Notes under the pieces: model-generated
What the model saw: the letters and a program-made list of their open reading frames with translations, nothing else
Told to the model about the DNA's origin: nothing
Database searches by the model: none
Part shown: one piece after another, positions 1 through 8,808 of the stretch
How the letters are laid out: each line of letters starts with the position of its first letter
Numbering within the stretch: position 1 is the first letter of the stretch
Assembly: GCA_963847615.1 (NCBI GenBank)
Contig: CAWKAN010000016.1
Span: 587,292 to 651,291, forward strand
Source: Palsa-883 sp963847615
GTDB taxonomy: Bacteria > Pseudomonadota > Alphaproteobacteria > Acetobacterales > Acetobacteraceae
Direction of reading: 5' to 3'
Length of the DNA: 64,000 nucleotides
Translations under genes and position numbers: made by a program

Positions 1-677
1 GCGAAATAACTCAGCATCTCCGGGGTCAGCAGCGCGGCCATGCGGTTCAGGTCGTGCGCGCTCCAGGCGGCCTGGACCGCCACCAACAACTGCTCGAACG
101 CCTGGTAGTCGGCCGGCGCGATGGCGATCGGGGTCACGCCGCGGCGCCCGCCGCCCAGCATCGGGCCGGCCCCGCCCATCACGCCGCCCATCGCATCCCG
201 GGGGACACCATTCGGCGCGAACATCGCGGGGCCGCCACCGGCGAACACCGAGGACGGGCCGCGGAACAGCCGCAGCAGCCAGCGCACCACGAACACGATG
301 ATGGCGATGCGGATCAGCAGGCCGAACAGGCCGAACATCCCGAAGCCGCCGAAGCCATGCCCCATCAGCAGCCCGGCCAGCCCGAAGCCGAGCAGCCCGC
401 CCAACAGCCCGCCGCCAAACCCGCTGCCGAAGCCGCGGTTGTAGCCGCCGTTATAGCCAGACCCGTAGCCGGAACTGCCCGGCGTCATGCTGCGCTGGAT
501 CGTCGACGAAGAGGGCGCCGTGCCGGTGGCGGGCGGTGCCGACCAGGTCTGGCTGCCGCGGCTGCCCAGGGACGACCCGCCGCCGGCCCGCGCATCGGCC
601 AGGCCGGGCGCCAGGGCCAGCGACACGGCCAGTGCCAGCGCGGCGATCACGGCAAGCGGGGAAAGGCGACGGCGCAT
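1..677 (-). CDS. Tim44-like domain protein (partial, C-terminus off window)
   Basis: Only the N-terminal ~225 residues are visible because the gene reads leftward off the edge. The chosen ATG begins MRRRLSPLAVIAALALAV, a signal peptide ending near an ADA at about residue 29. A Ser/Gly-rich stretch follows, then a Gly-rich hydrophobic membrane segment (about 85-130, with IAIIVFVVRWLL), and after ~175 the beginning of a Tim44-type domain (ending in TPEMLSYF at the window edge). Bacterial Tim44-domain proteins are membrane-anchored and of unclear role. The neighbour pmbA lies 46 bp upstream in the same direction, so co-transcription is possible. The assignment rests on architecture and the visible start of the domain. 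Confidence 0.75.
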   Translation of the reverse strand, partial: MRRRLSPLAVIAALALAVSLALAPGLADARAGGGSSLGSRGSQTWSAPPATGTAPSSSTIQRSMTPGSSGYGSGYNGGYNRGFGSGFGGGLLGGLLGFGLAGLLMGHGFGGFGMFGLFGLLIRIAIIVFVVRWLLRLFRGPSSVFAGGGPAMFAPNGVPRDAMGGVMGGAGPMLGGGRRGVTPIAIAPADYQAFEQLLVAVQAAWSAHDLNRMAALLTPEMLSYF

Positions 678-723
678 GGTCTGTCTCGCTCTCGAAAAAA
701 CCCCAGCCCATATGGGCGCCGGG

Positions 724-2052
724 TCACGCCCCTGCCAGGGTCATCCCATCGACCCGCACCGTCGGCGCGTCGGTGCCGCGGCGGAACCGCAGGTCATTGG
801 CCGGCGTCAGGTGGGCGAACATCTCGATCAGGTTGCCGGCGATGGTGATCTCGGCCACCGGCTCGGCCAGCCTTCCGTCGCGGATCATGAACCCGGCGGC
901 GCCGCGGCTGTAGTCGCCGGTGATGCCGTTGATCCCCATGCCGATCAGCTCGGTGACATAGAGCCCGAGGGCTATATCGGCCATCAGCGCGGCCGGCGAC
1001 AGCGTCCCGGCCGCGAGGTAGAGGTTGCTGGGGGTCGGCGACGGCGGGCCGCCGACACTGCGCGCGGCATGGCCGGTGGCGCGCAGGCCAAGCTGGCGGG
1101 CGGAGCGCGAATCGAGCAGCCAGGTGGTCAGCACGCCGTCCTCGATCAGCGCGCACGCGGCGGTCGGCGTGCCCTCGCCGTCGAAGCTGCGCGAGCGCAG
1201 CCCGCGCACCCGCCGCGGGTCGTCATGAATGGCGATGCCGGGGGCGAACAGCCGGGCGCCCATCTTGTCCTTCAGGAACGACGTGCCGCGCGCCACCGAG
1301 GCGCCGTTGATGGCGCCGGCGAAATGCCCCACCAGCCCGCCGGACACCCGTGGGTCATACACCACCGGCAGCTTCGCGGTGGCCGGGCGGGTCGGGTTGA
1401 GCCGGGCGACCGCGCGCTCCCCGGCGCTGCGCCCGATCGCGGCGGGATCGTCGAGGTCGGCCAGGTGCACCGTGGCATGGTGGTCGTAGTCGCGCTGCAT
1501 GCCGGTGCCGGTGCCGGCCAGCGCCGTCGCCGAGACCGAGTGGCTGGTGCGCACCGCCCGCCCGGCGAACCCGGCCGAGGTGACCAGGAATGCCTCGGTC
1601 CGCCCGTAGCCGGCGGAGGCGCCTTCCGAATTGTTGACCCCCGGCACCGCCATGGCGGCATCCTCGGCCAGGCCGGCGCGCGCCAGCAGGGCGGCGGTGT
1701 CGGGCTCGCTGGGGTCGTCGAGGTCGAGTGCGGCGTCCTGCGGCGGCGCGGCGGTCTCGGCCAGCCCGGCATAGGGGTCCTCCGGCACCACCTTGGCCAT
1801 CGCCACCGCGCGCTCGGCCAGGGTGGCGAAACCCGCCGGGTCGAGCGCGGTGGCGGCGACGATGGCGGCGCGCTTGCCGAGGAAGACGCGCAGGCCAAGG
1901 TCGCGCCCCTCGGCGCGCTCGACATGTTCGGTCTTGCCCAGCCGGCGCTGCACGCCGAGCGAGGTGGCGGCGATCAGCACCGCATCCGCCGCGTCGGCGC
2001 CGGCGGCGCGGGCCCGGGCGATCAGGTCGGCGAGAAGGTTGAGATTGTCCAT
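724..2052 (-). CDS. pmbA: TldD/PmbA family metalloprotease-related protein
   Basis: 442 residues, the usual length of the PmbA (TldE) branch. The N-terminus (DLIARARAAGADAADAVL) and the central GRTEAFLVTSAGFAG block followed by HSVSATALAG are typical, as is the C-terminal GINGITGDYSRGAAGFMI block. In the family, TldD carries the zinc-binding HExxxH motif and TldE/PmbA does not; none is seen here, which supports the PmbA branch. The TldD/TldE pair cleaves unfolded peptides and matures some modified peptides such as microcin B17. No tldD is in the window. The ATG at 2052 is the first start of the conserved domain. Confidence 0.9.
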   Translation of the reverse strand: MDNLNLLADLIARARAAGADAADAVLIAATSLGVQRRLGKTEHVERAEGRDLGLRVFLGKRAAIVAATALDPAGFATLAERAVAMAKVVPEDPYAGLAETAAPPQDAALDLDDPSEPDTAALLARAGLAEDAAMAVPGVNNSEGASAGYGRTEAFLVTSAGFAGRAVRTSHSVSATALAGTGTGMQRDYDHHATVHLADLDDPAAIGRSAGERAVARLNPTRPATAKLPVVYDPRVSGGLVGHFAGAINGASVARGTSFLKDKMGARLFAPGIAIHDDPRRVRGLRSRSFDGEGTPTAACALIEDGVLTTWLLDSRSARQLGLRATGHAARSVGGPPSPTPSNLYLAAGTLSPAALMADIALGLYVTELIGMGINGITGDYSRGAAGFMIRDGRLAEPVAEITIAGNLIEMFAHLTPANDLRFRRGTDAPTVRVDGMTLAGA

Positions 2053-2089
2053 GGCTTGTGGGCGGGCCTTTCGTGAGCGGCGCTGCTGC

Positions 2090-2476
2090 TCAGATGAGGT
2101 GCACGAGGGCCGAATAAAGCCCGAGGCGTCGGTCGGCGGTGTAAAGCACCAAAGGTTCGATCATTGCCTGCGCCACCAGGAGGCGATCGAACGGGTCGCG
2201 GTGATGCATCGGCAGGTGCGTCACCGCCGAGGCCGCTTCCCAGCGCACCGGCAGCTCGGTGAATCCGCTCTCGGACGCCACGGATGCGATCTGCTCCGGC
2301 TGGAAGTCGAAATCCGCCCGACCGCGGCTCTGTTTGATGGCGATCTCCCAGATGCTGGCCGCGCTGAAGTAGATCTGATTGCCGGTATCCCGCAGGGCGG
2401 CGCGAACGTCGGCCGGCAATCTGTCGGGTTCGCCAACTGCCCAAAGCAGAATGTGGGTATCAAGCAGAAGGCGCAT
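2090..2476 (-). CDS. vapC: PIN-domain ribonuclease toxin, VapC type
   Basis: 128 residues from the ATG that overlaps the restored stop of the upstream antitoxin by one base (TGATG); a TTG three bases earlier is possible but less likely. PIN-domain acidic residues are present: Asp in MRLLLDTHILLWA, Glu in SIWEIAIK, Asp in HRDPFDRLLVAQA and Asp in YTADRRL. Such toxins are Mg-dependent RNases, often specific for initiator tRNA or rRNA, kept inactive by the cognate antitoxin. The toxin ORF is intact although the antitoxin next to it is frameshifted. Confidence 0.88.
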   Translation of the reverse strand: MRLLLDTHILLWAVGEPDRLPADVRAALRDTGNQIYFSAASIWEIAIKQSRGRADFDFQPEQIASVASESGFTELPVRWEAASAVTHLPMHHRDPFDRLLVAQAMIEPLVLYTADRRLGLYSALVHLI

Positions 2477-2713
2477 CAACGCCCTTCGAACTCGGCGAGA
2501 ATGTCGTCGGGCAGCGGATCGTCGAAATTATCCGGCACGTAGAATCTTGCCGGCAAGGATGCCAAGGCGGCGGGGCTGCTTGGCGCCGGTTAGCGGCACC
2601 AGCCGCGCCACCGGCTTGCCGGCCTTGGCGATGATGACCTCCTCGCCGGCCGCCGCGGCATCGAGCAGGCGCGACAGCTGCGTCTTCGCGGCGTGGACGT
2701 TGATCACACCCAT
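2476..2713 (-). pseudogene. Phd/YefM-type antitoxin, frameshifted near its C-terminus
   Basis: Starts MGVINVHAAKTQLSRLLDA at 2713 with an AGGAGG box 8 bases upstream, and matches the N-terminal DNA-binding half of Phd/YefM antitoxins. As read, the frame stops at 2528 after 61 residues. Shifting frame at about 2541-2547 continues as YVPDNFDDPLPDDILAEFEG and a final Arg, the acidic toxin-binding tail expected for this family, ending at a TGA that overlaps the vapC ATG. One extra base therefore appears to detach the toxin-binding tail. Either a real lesion (then vapC would be unneutralised in cis) or a sequencing indel; the intact toxin favours the latter. Confidence 0.75.
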
Positions 2714-2729
2714 GGCGGGACCTCCTTGA

Positions 2730-2745
2730 CTAAGCTTAGCTAAGC
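2730..2745. promoter_or_regulatory. Overlapping palindromes upstream of the antitoxin, candidate operator
   Basis: CTAAGCTTAG (2730-2739) and GCTTAGCTAAGC (2734-2745) are two overlapping perfect palindromes 17-32 bp upstream of the antitoxin start. Phd/VapB-type antitoxins usually autorepress by binding palindromes in this position. The sequence is seen; the operator role is inferred. Confidence 0.5.
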
Positions 2746-2903
2746 TCGATCCGATCGAACTCGCAAGCCCCCGTCCCCTTTCACCTCGCCCGCCCGTCGC
2801 GGGCAAGGGCGGCGAAGAGCGGACCAAGGCCTGCCCCCGGGCTTGATCCGGGGGTCGCGGAGCCCTTGCGACGCGGGTGAGGGAGGTTCCCGCGGCACCC
2901 CCC

Positions 2904-3974
2904 TCATCGCCGGATCACCGGCCCCACCGCCCCTCCCCCACCATCCGGCCCCGGCAAGACCGCCCCCGCATAGGGTCGTTGCGCACAATCGCCACCACGC
3001 CTCACCAAGCTCCCCGCCGCCACCGCCGCCACCGCCGCCCCCGGCCCCCCCTCCACCGCCGCCGGCCCGAACCGCGCGGGGAACCGGTAGCTCCAGGCGG
3101 CCTCGATCAGCATCCGCCGCGCTGCACCGTTCCCGGCCTTGGTGATGCCGCCCTGCCGGCGTGTGTTGCCGCTGGAATGCTCGGACGGAACCAGGCCGAG
3201 ATACGCCATGAGCTGGCGGGGACTGGTGAAGCGGGTCATGTCGCCGAGCTCGGCCACCAGTGTCGCTGCTGCCACCGGCGCTGTGCCACGCAGCGCTTGC
3301 AGCGCCCGCACCACCGGGCCGAGCGACCAGTCCGGCAGCATCGCCTCGATGTGTCCTACCAGGCGCTCGCGCCGTGCCGTCGCTGCCTCGATGGCGGCGA
3401 TGCAATCCTCCGGCACGATATGATGCACGGCCTGCTCGAAGCGCCACCCGGCGAGCCAGCGTCGATGCATCAGCGTCCAGGCCGGGCGGTTGTAGTGATG
3501 GCCGTGACGCAGCAGGAAGCCGGACAGTTGCTGGCGCGCCTGGCGTAGCGTGCGCACCGCCGCCAGACGCGCACGCACGAGATCGCGGATCGCTTCATGC
3601 GCCTGGTCAGGAACCCAGACCGGGGTCAGCTCACCAGCCCGATGCAGCTTGGCAAGGTTGATCGCATCCCGCCGATCGGTCTTGATCCGCGCACCGGGCT
3701 TTCGCGGGATCAACGATGGGGCGACCACGACGCATCCGTGCCCTGCCGTGCTCAATTGTCGCTGGATGCCGTAGCCGCAGGGGCCGGCCTCGCAGCAAAA
3801 TCGCAGCTCATGGCCGTTACGAGCCAGCCTTCCTGCCAACGCCTGCAACGCCGCCAGCGTGTTGGCGATCTTGCCATACTCGCGCACTTCCCCCCGCTTG
3901 CCCACCTCGGCAAGTGCGATCGAAATCGTGTCTTTGTGTACGTCCAGGCCGACGTAGGTGATAGGCTCGTCCAT
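2904..3974 (-). pseudogene. IS110 family transposase with degenerate 3' end
   Basis: Start taken at MDEPITYVGLDVHKD; longer starts exist to 4004. The N-terminal DEDD-type domain (GLDVHKD, EAGPCGYG, KTDRRDA) and the C-terminal IS116/IS110/IS902 domain with its serine (VPSEHSSGNTRRQGGITKAGN, then EAAWSYRF) are intact to about residue 315. After FPAR the expected final ~70 residues are replaced by an Ala/Gly/Val-rich reading of a CCG/CCA low-complexity tract (about 3014-3069), so the 3' end has decayed or been replaced. IS110 elements lack classical terminal inverted repeats; none were seen. The element lies between the toxin-antitoxin pair and an aminotransferase. Confidence 0.8.
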
Positions 3975-4079
3975 GACCCGTCTCCTATGCATGAGGCTCG
4001 GCACCGGCCAATCCAGTGCAATCCTCGAAAGCCTGCATACTGCGAGACGGGTCGCCCCGATCTCAGGCGAACATCTGGT

Positions 4080-5421
4080 CTAGCCCGTCGGCATACCAGC
4101 CGTCGCGGCATCCACCGCGGCGCCGAGACGTTCGACGATCGTGTCGATATCCGCCGCGGTGGCGATATAGGGCGGGGCGACGATCACGTGGTCGCCCTGC
4201 GTGCCGTCGATCGTGCCGCCCATCGGATAGGTGGCGATGCCGCGGGCCAGCGCCTCGCGCTTCACCCGCTCGTGCAATTTCAGCATCGGATGGAACACCT
4301 GCTTCGAGGCGCGATCCGCCACGAACTCGATCGCCCAGAACAGGCCGCGGCCGCGCACCTCGCCGACATGGCGGTGATTGCCGAAGCGGTCGATCAGCGC
4401 CGCTTCGAGCCGCGCGCCCATGGCGCGGACATTGTCCAGCAGGTTGTCCTCGCGGATGATCCGCTGCACCTCCAGCGCCGCCGCGCAGGCGACCGGATGC
4501 GCCTGGTAGGTCTGGCCGTGCATGAACCCGCCGGAGCCGTCGTGCAGCGCCTGGACGATCCGTTCCGCGATCAGCAGCCCGCCGATCGGCTGGTAGCCGG
4601 CGCCGAGGCCCTTGGCGATCACCTGGATGTCGGGCGTGATCCCCTCCTGCTCCCAGGCGTGCATCGTGCCGGTGCGGCCCATGCCGCACATCACCTCGTC
4701 CAGGATCAGCAGCGCGCCGTGCCGGTCGCAGATCTCGCGCATCGCGCCTGAAATAGCCGGGCAGCGCGGCGACGCAGCCGGTGGTGGCGCCGACCACCGG
4801 CTCGGCCAGGAAGGCGATGACGCTGTCGGGGCCGACGCGATGGAACTCGGCTTCCAATTCGCCCGCGAGACGGTCGACGATACTGCGGCGTCGGTCTCGC
4901 CGTCACGCTTGAAACGATAGGCGAAGCAGGGCGAGACCAGGCTGAACGCCTGACCCAGGATCGGCTCGTACAATATCGCGGCGCATCATGTTGCCGCCGG
5001 CGGCGAGCGCGCCCAGCGTGGTGCCGTGATAGCTCTGGCGGCGGGCGATGAAGCGGGTGCGCTGCGGCTGGCCGATCTCCAGGAAATATTGCCGCGCCAG
5101 CTTCAGCGCCGCTTCGTTGCCCTCGGACCCCGAGGAGCAGAACCAGGCATGCGTCAGCCCGCCCGGCCGGTCGCGCAGGATGATGTCGGCCAGGTCCTCG
5201 GCCGGCTGGCTGATGAAGCTGCCGGTGTGGGCATAGGCCATCGTGGCGGCCTGCCGGCCGATCGCCTCGGCGATGCGCCGGTTGCCGTGGCCGAGGCAGG
5301 CCACCGCGGCGCCGCCCGAGGCGTCGATCACTTTCGTTCCGTCGGCGAGGTGCAGGTAGATGCCTTCGCCGCCGACCGCGAGCGGCGGGATGCTGCCGGA
5401 ACGATGCAGCACGCGGCTCAT
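4080..5421 (-). pseudogene. Class III PLP aminotransferase, three frameshifts
   Basis: The ATG at 5421 overlaps the stop of the upstream LLM gene (ATGA). Frame 1 reads MSRVLHRSGSIPPLAVGGEG through the PLP-binding region (FCSSGSEGNEAALKLARQYF, SYHGTTLGA) to about 4970. Frame 2 continues YEPILGQAF, frame 3 supplies EFHRVGPDSVIAFLAEPVVG (shift near 4885), and frame 2 resumes at AMREICDRHGALLILDEVMC (shift near 4755) with the PLP lysine in VIAKGLGAGYQP, ending in DAATAGMPTG. Pieced together it is ~445 residues, a normal omega-aminotransferase length. Substrate unknown. Three shifts in an otherwise well-conserved gene suggest either a pseudogene or indel errors. Confidence 0.85.
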
Positions 5422-6518
5422 GCGCCGAGGACCTTCGGCGGGGTCAGATGCGCGACCTTCGGCAGCACCTCCTGCATCAACAGCCGCAACGAGGTGTGCC
5501 AGGCCTGCGGGTTGTCGACGTAGTCGAAGCCGAACACCAGCAACTGGCCGAACCCGCCGACATCGTCGTAGACGCGCGCCAGCTTCTCGGCGACCGTCGC
5601 GGGCGAGCCGATCAGCCAGTTGTGTTGCGCGCAATACTCGGCGGTGACGTCGGAGTCCGGCACGTCCGGGTGGTGCTTCAGGTATTCCAGGAAACCGAAA
5701 TTCGCCAGCAGCGGCAGGAAATACTCGCGCATCATGCGCCCCATCATGCCGCCGACCGACAGCCGCCAGGCTTCGGCGTCGGTCTCGGCGACGAACACCT
5801 CGCGCACCAGCCGCCAGTCGCCGCGCCACGGGGTGCGCCCGGAGCGCGCCGCGCCGACCTCGACCGCGTCCCAGTGGCTGCGCACGTAGCCGGGGTTGAG
5901 GTTCAGGCTGAGGGGGAGAAAACCGTGCTCGCCGGCCAGCTTCAGCGTGTCGGAGTTCTTCGACAGCCCGGCCACGCCGATCGGCGGATGCGGTTTTTGC
6001 AACGGCTTGATGTGCGGCTTGAGGAACCCGTACATCGTCGCCGGCTTCGCCACCTTCCAGAACTGGCCCTCGTAGTCGAAATGCGGCTCGTCGCTCCAGA
6101 GCCGCAGGATGATGTCGAGCGCCTCGCGGGTCATTTCGCGGTTGACGCCGCCCATGCCGTCGACATGGAACATCGCCCAGTCGCTCGGCAGGCCGGAGGC
6201 GGCGACGCCGAAGTTCAGCCGCCCCTCCGACAGATGGTCGAGCATGGCCACGCGGTTGGCGAGTTCCGCGGGATGATGGTACGGCAGCAGGAAGCCGCCC
6301 GGGCCGATGCGGATCCGCTTGGTCTGCAGCAGCGCCTGGGCGACCAGCAGGTCGGGGGCCGGATGCGGCTCCCACGGCGCGGTGTGATGCTCGCCGATCC
6401 AGGCCTCGGTATAGCCGAGCTCGTCGGCCCAGCGCAGAACCTGCAGATCCCAGTCATGGCCAGGCTTCAAGCCGCGCTCCGGCGGGTGCGAGGGCATGGT
6501 GAAATAGCCGAACTGCAT
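5418..6518 (-). CDS. LLM class flavin-dependent oxidoreductase
   Basis: A bacterial luciferase-like TIM-barrel monooxygenase of 366 residues from MQFGYFTMPSHPPERG; an ATG 21 bases upstream (MRVGTDI) is the alternative. Family features are YTEAWIGEHH, RIGPGGFLLPYHHPAELANR, EGRLNFGVAASGLPSDW and the substrate-side PHPPIGVAGLS. These enzymes use reduced flavin and oxygen; the closest characterised relatives are limonene- or alkanal-type monooxygenases, but the substrate cannot be read from sequence. The gene overlaps the downstream aminotransferase by 4 bp, implying coupled translation. Confidence 0.85.
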   Translation of the reverse strand: MQFGYFTMPSHPPERGLKPGHDWDLQVLRWADELGYTEAWIGEHHTAPWEPHPAPDLLVAQALLQTKRIRIGPGGFLLPYHHPAELANRVAMLDHLSEGRLNFGVAASGLPSDWAMFHVDGMGGVNREMTREALDIILRLWSDEPHFDYEGQFWKVAKPATMYGFLKPHIKPLQKPHPPIGVAGLSKNSDTLKLAGEHGFLPLSLNLNPGYVRSHWDAVEVGAARSGRTPWRGDWRLVREVFVAETDAEAWRLSVGGMMGRMMREYFLPLLANFGFLEYLKHHPDVPDSDVTAEYCAQHNWLIGSPATVAEKLARVYDDVGGFGQLLVFGFDYVDNPQAWHTSLRLLMQEVLPKVAHLTPPKVLGA

Positions 6519-6815
6519 GATGTCTGTCCCCACGCGCATGGTGCTGTTCCGGCGTTGCGGCCGCCGGTGCGGCAAGCCTACACCGCCGCGCCGGTCAGGG
6601 CGACCGCCTGCTGCGGTGCCGTTGGGCGGCGGCCGGGACGGCCGGGGACCTGCCGGCCCGCCGCCGGTCAGCGGCGGCGCTTGCGGCTTGCCGCCGCTTC
6701 GACCGCAGCAGGGAGGTGGGGGCGGCGCCGGGAGCGGGGTTTTCACGCCCGGTCGGGCGACGGCGGGCCGGGTGGGCGGCGGCTGCCGCGCGCCGCCGGC
6801 CTCGGCCGGGCGCGG

Positions 6816-7118
6816 TCAGACCGGCAGCGGCTGGATGCGCGCCTCGATCTCGGCGCCCATTTCGGCCTGGGCCATCGACAGGTCGTAGGCGTTCTGCAGG
6901 CCCAGCCAGAATTGCGGGCTGGTGCGGAAGCGTCGGGCAAGCCGCAGCGCGATGTCCGAGGTCAGCGTGTGCGGCTGGCGGTCATCGATGATGGCGCTGA
7001 TCCGGTTCGGGGTGACATCGAGCGCGGCAGCCAGCTCGCTGGCGCTGAGCTGCATCGGCTCCATGTATTCCTCGCGCAAGACCCTGCCTGGATGCATTCG
7101 GGCTCTGACGCGTGCCAT
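6816..7118 (-). CDS. higA: HigA family addiction module antitoxin (XRE), orphan
   Basis: 100 residues: MARVRARMHPGRVLREEYME, then an XRE helix-turn-helix (LSASELAAALDVTPNRISAI), then SDIALRLARRFRTSPQFWLGLQ, all characteristic of HigA antitoxins. In higBA operons the toxin lies immediately upstream, but the 290 bp upstream hold no readable RelE/HigB protein, so this looks like a solitary antitoxin. A GGAGCC box precedes the start. It could instead act as a stand-alone regulator. Confidence 0.85.
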   Translation of the reverse strand: MARVRARMHPGRVLREEYMEPMQLSASELAAALDVTPNRISAIIDDRQPHTLTSDIALRLARRFRTSPQFWLGLQNAYDLSMAQAEMGAEIEARIQPLPV

Positions 7119-7338
7119 TGTTGGCTCCTGGGGGTGGGCACAGCGACGGATCATCCTCCGCCGCGTCGCACCCTGGCGCCGACTCGTGGCAGGAAAGTGG
7201 CGAGGCCCTGGCCAAATGAAGAATTGGCAATTTTTAGCGGGCGGCGGCGCCGCCCGCCGGTTGTGCGCGAGCGGGTCGGCTGGCGCACGCAACCGCGATC
7301 GGCGGCGGCCTGCCCCGCGCCGACACGGCAAGACCTGG

Positions 7339-7385
7339 CGCCATCATCCGGCGACAGCGGGAGAAAATCGGGCTAAACTGTGCGC
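7339..7385 (+). promoter_or_regulatory. 47-bp upstream motif shared with rutE
   Basis: This segment, 27 bp before the start at 7412, matches 16515-16561 upstream of rutE without gaps at 38 of 47 positions. Shared cores include CGCCATCATCC, GCGACAG and CGGGCTA. The two downstream genes are unrelated, so this is a shared regulatory module or a dispersed repeat. A -10-like TAAACT lies inside. Confidence 0.4.
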
Positions 7386-7411
7386 GGTGCGCGAGCACGG
7401 GAGGATCGGCC

Positions 7412-8071
7412 ATGCCTTTCGACGCCCTGATTGCCCCTCCGCCGCCAAGAACGCTGGACCAGGCGCTGGCCGATCACTGCCTCGCCCCGGTCGGCTGGGC
7501 GCGCCTGGCGGCGCACAAGCAGGCGCAGCTTGGGCGGTTCCGGCCAGGCTTCTGGCAGCGCCACGAGGCCTGGCTGCCGATCGCGCTGGTCGGTTCGGTC
7601 GGCTGCATGGCGGCCAGCGGCGGCCTGACGCACGGGATCGGCCCGCTGGAGATCGGTGCCCTGGGGATCGGCGCCTGGGGGATCGGCGCCTGGGGGATCG
7701 GCGTCGCCGCCGCGTTGCTGGCCTGGTCGCCGACGCTGATCTGGCTGGGGTCGTTTGCGCTGCTCATCGTCTTCGGCGTGTTCCGCGGGCGCGCCGGCGC
7801 GGAATGGCAGCAGCGGAACGTGACGATGGACGAGCTCGACCGACTCGGTGTCCCCGCGCAGATCGCGGCGACGGCGCGCATGCTGGTGCGCGAGCTGCCG
7901 GAGGCCGAGCTGGTCCTCGGCGAGCTGGTCGAGGACGCCGTCGTGCTCGACCCGTATCTGATCGTGCGCTGCAACGGCGCGGCCGCCTGCCTGGGCATCT
8001 GGGACGATCAGGGCATGATCGCCCGGGCGGAGGTCGATCCGGGGCCGATGCGACGAGGTGGGCGTCCCTAG
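7412..8071 (+). CDS. Hypothetical membrane protein with Gly-Ile repeats
   Basis: 219 residues, not recognised. Residues ~54-120 form two or three hydrophobic segments that include a tandem array (EIGALGIGAWGIGAWGIG) encoded by near-identical 15-bp DNA repeats at about 7649-7702. After ~120 a soluble domain reads MDELDRLGVPAQIAATARML, LPEAELVLGELVEDAVVLDP and CNGAAACLGIWDDQGMIARA. The TAG stop at 8069-8071 coincides with the CTAG boundary of the adjacent IS630-sized element, so the native C-terminus may have been cut off by that insertion. Confidence 0.55.
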   Translation: MPFDALIAPPPPRTLDQALADHCLAPVGWARLAAHKQAQLGRFRPGFWQRHEAWLPIALVGSVGCMAASGGLTHGIGPLEIGALGIGAWGIGAWGIGVAAALLAWSPTLIWLGSFALLIVFGVFRGRAGAEWQQRNVTMDELDRLGVPAQIAATARMLVRELPEAELVLGELVEDAVVLDPYLIVRCNGAAACLGIWDDQGMIARAEVDPGPMRRGGRP

Positions 8072-8292
8072 TGCGCCGTGTCGTTGATATTGCCTGGATT
8101 CGTGCGCCAACCATCGTCACTGATGGCGTCGCAAGCAAGCCGCGACGTCGCCACAAAATCGCAGACGCAGATGACCGGTGCCCCCGCACTGTGATCCTGA
8201 CCGGTTGAGCACAGTCCGGCCGTGGCTCGGAGAGGCTGCGATCGCCTGCGGCCGCGGCCCGCGTTGCGCGCTGGTGGCGCGGCGGGGCAAGC

Positions 8293-8808
8293 AAGAATTT
8301 ACCGCAGATGAAGCAAGGCGATGTACGCCGATGCACGCAGATGGTTCCGTGCGGTTCACCGGTCGTGCGCTGCGCGTTTGATCTCCAGGCGCGGCTTGCC
8401 GAAATCAGGCCGGAGGCAGAGCGGCGGGCCGGTCGCTTTGCGGTCATTGGCGCACCGCATCCGACTCCCGGGTCAAGAATTCCCCGGGGCATGCGTGCGT
8501 CGTCCAGCGCCTTGACGGTGTTCAGCTCAGCCGGAGGTGCGTCCTCGACCCGCAGGTCCACGAAGTCGTCGGCGACCACCACGTCACGGTGGTACACCCT
8601 GGCGCCGCATAGCTGCGCAACCGGTAGACCAGCCGCACGAACTGCAAAAGCCGATGCATTCTCATGGACCTTTTCCAGGAACCCGGCCCCAGGCGTATCG
8701 AGCACGCTGAACGCGCCGCCGATCACCTGCCCCGACAGATCATTCAGCACGGCGCCATCTGCGTGCATCGGCGTGCATCGCCTTGCTTCATCTGCGGCAA
8801 GATTCTTC
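8293..8808. repeat. ~50-bp inverted repeat bracketing the GxxExxY pseudogene
   Basis: The + strand at 8293-8344 contains CCGCAGATGAAGCAAGGCGA then GCCGATGCACGCAGATGG. The reverse complement of 8755-8808 contains the same strings with two or three differences. The arms face each other across the pseudogene at 8356-8768. Confidence 0.65.
8356..8768 (-). pseudogene. GxxExxY family protein, frameshifted
   Basis: Reads LSGQVIGGAFSVLDTPGAGF, LEKVHENASAFAVRAAGL, RVYHRDVVVADDFVDLRVED and LNTVKALDDARM. This matches the GxxExxY family (named for G-x-x-E-x-x-Y, here GFLEKVH, so Tyr is His). The frame is lost after about residue 90, and a second frame supplies the expected ending FGKPRLEIKRAAHD before a TGA at 8356. 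The missing central CLNYLK-type segment appears deleted. Function of the family is not established; the gene is probably dead. Confidence 0.7.

Noticed and set aside
3014..3069. Proline/glycine-rich coding sequence in the CCG tract
   Set aside because: Low-complexity DNA at the decayed IS110 3' end; no consistent frame or start.
7236..7260. GCGGGCGGC hairpin as a terminator
   Set aside because: The T-run lies on the wrong side for either neighbouring transcript.
5448..7376. 642-codon open frame on the plus strand
   Set aside because: Antisense to the LLM oxidoreductase and higA, no recognisable domain.
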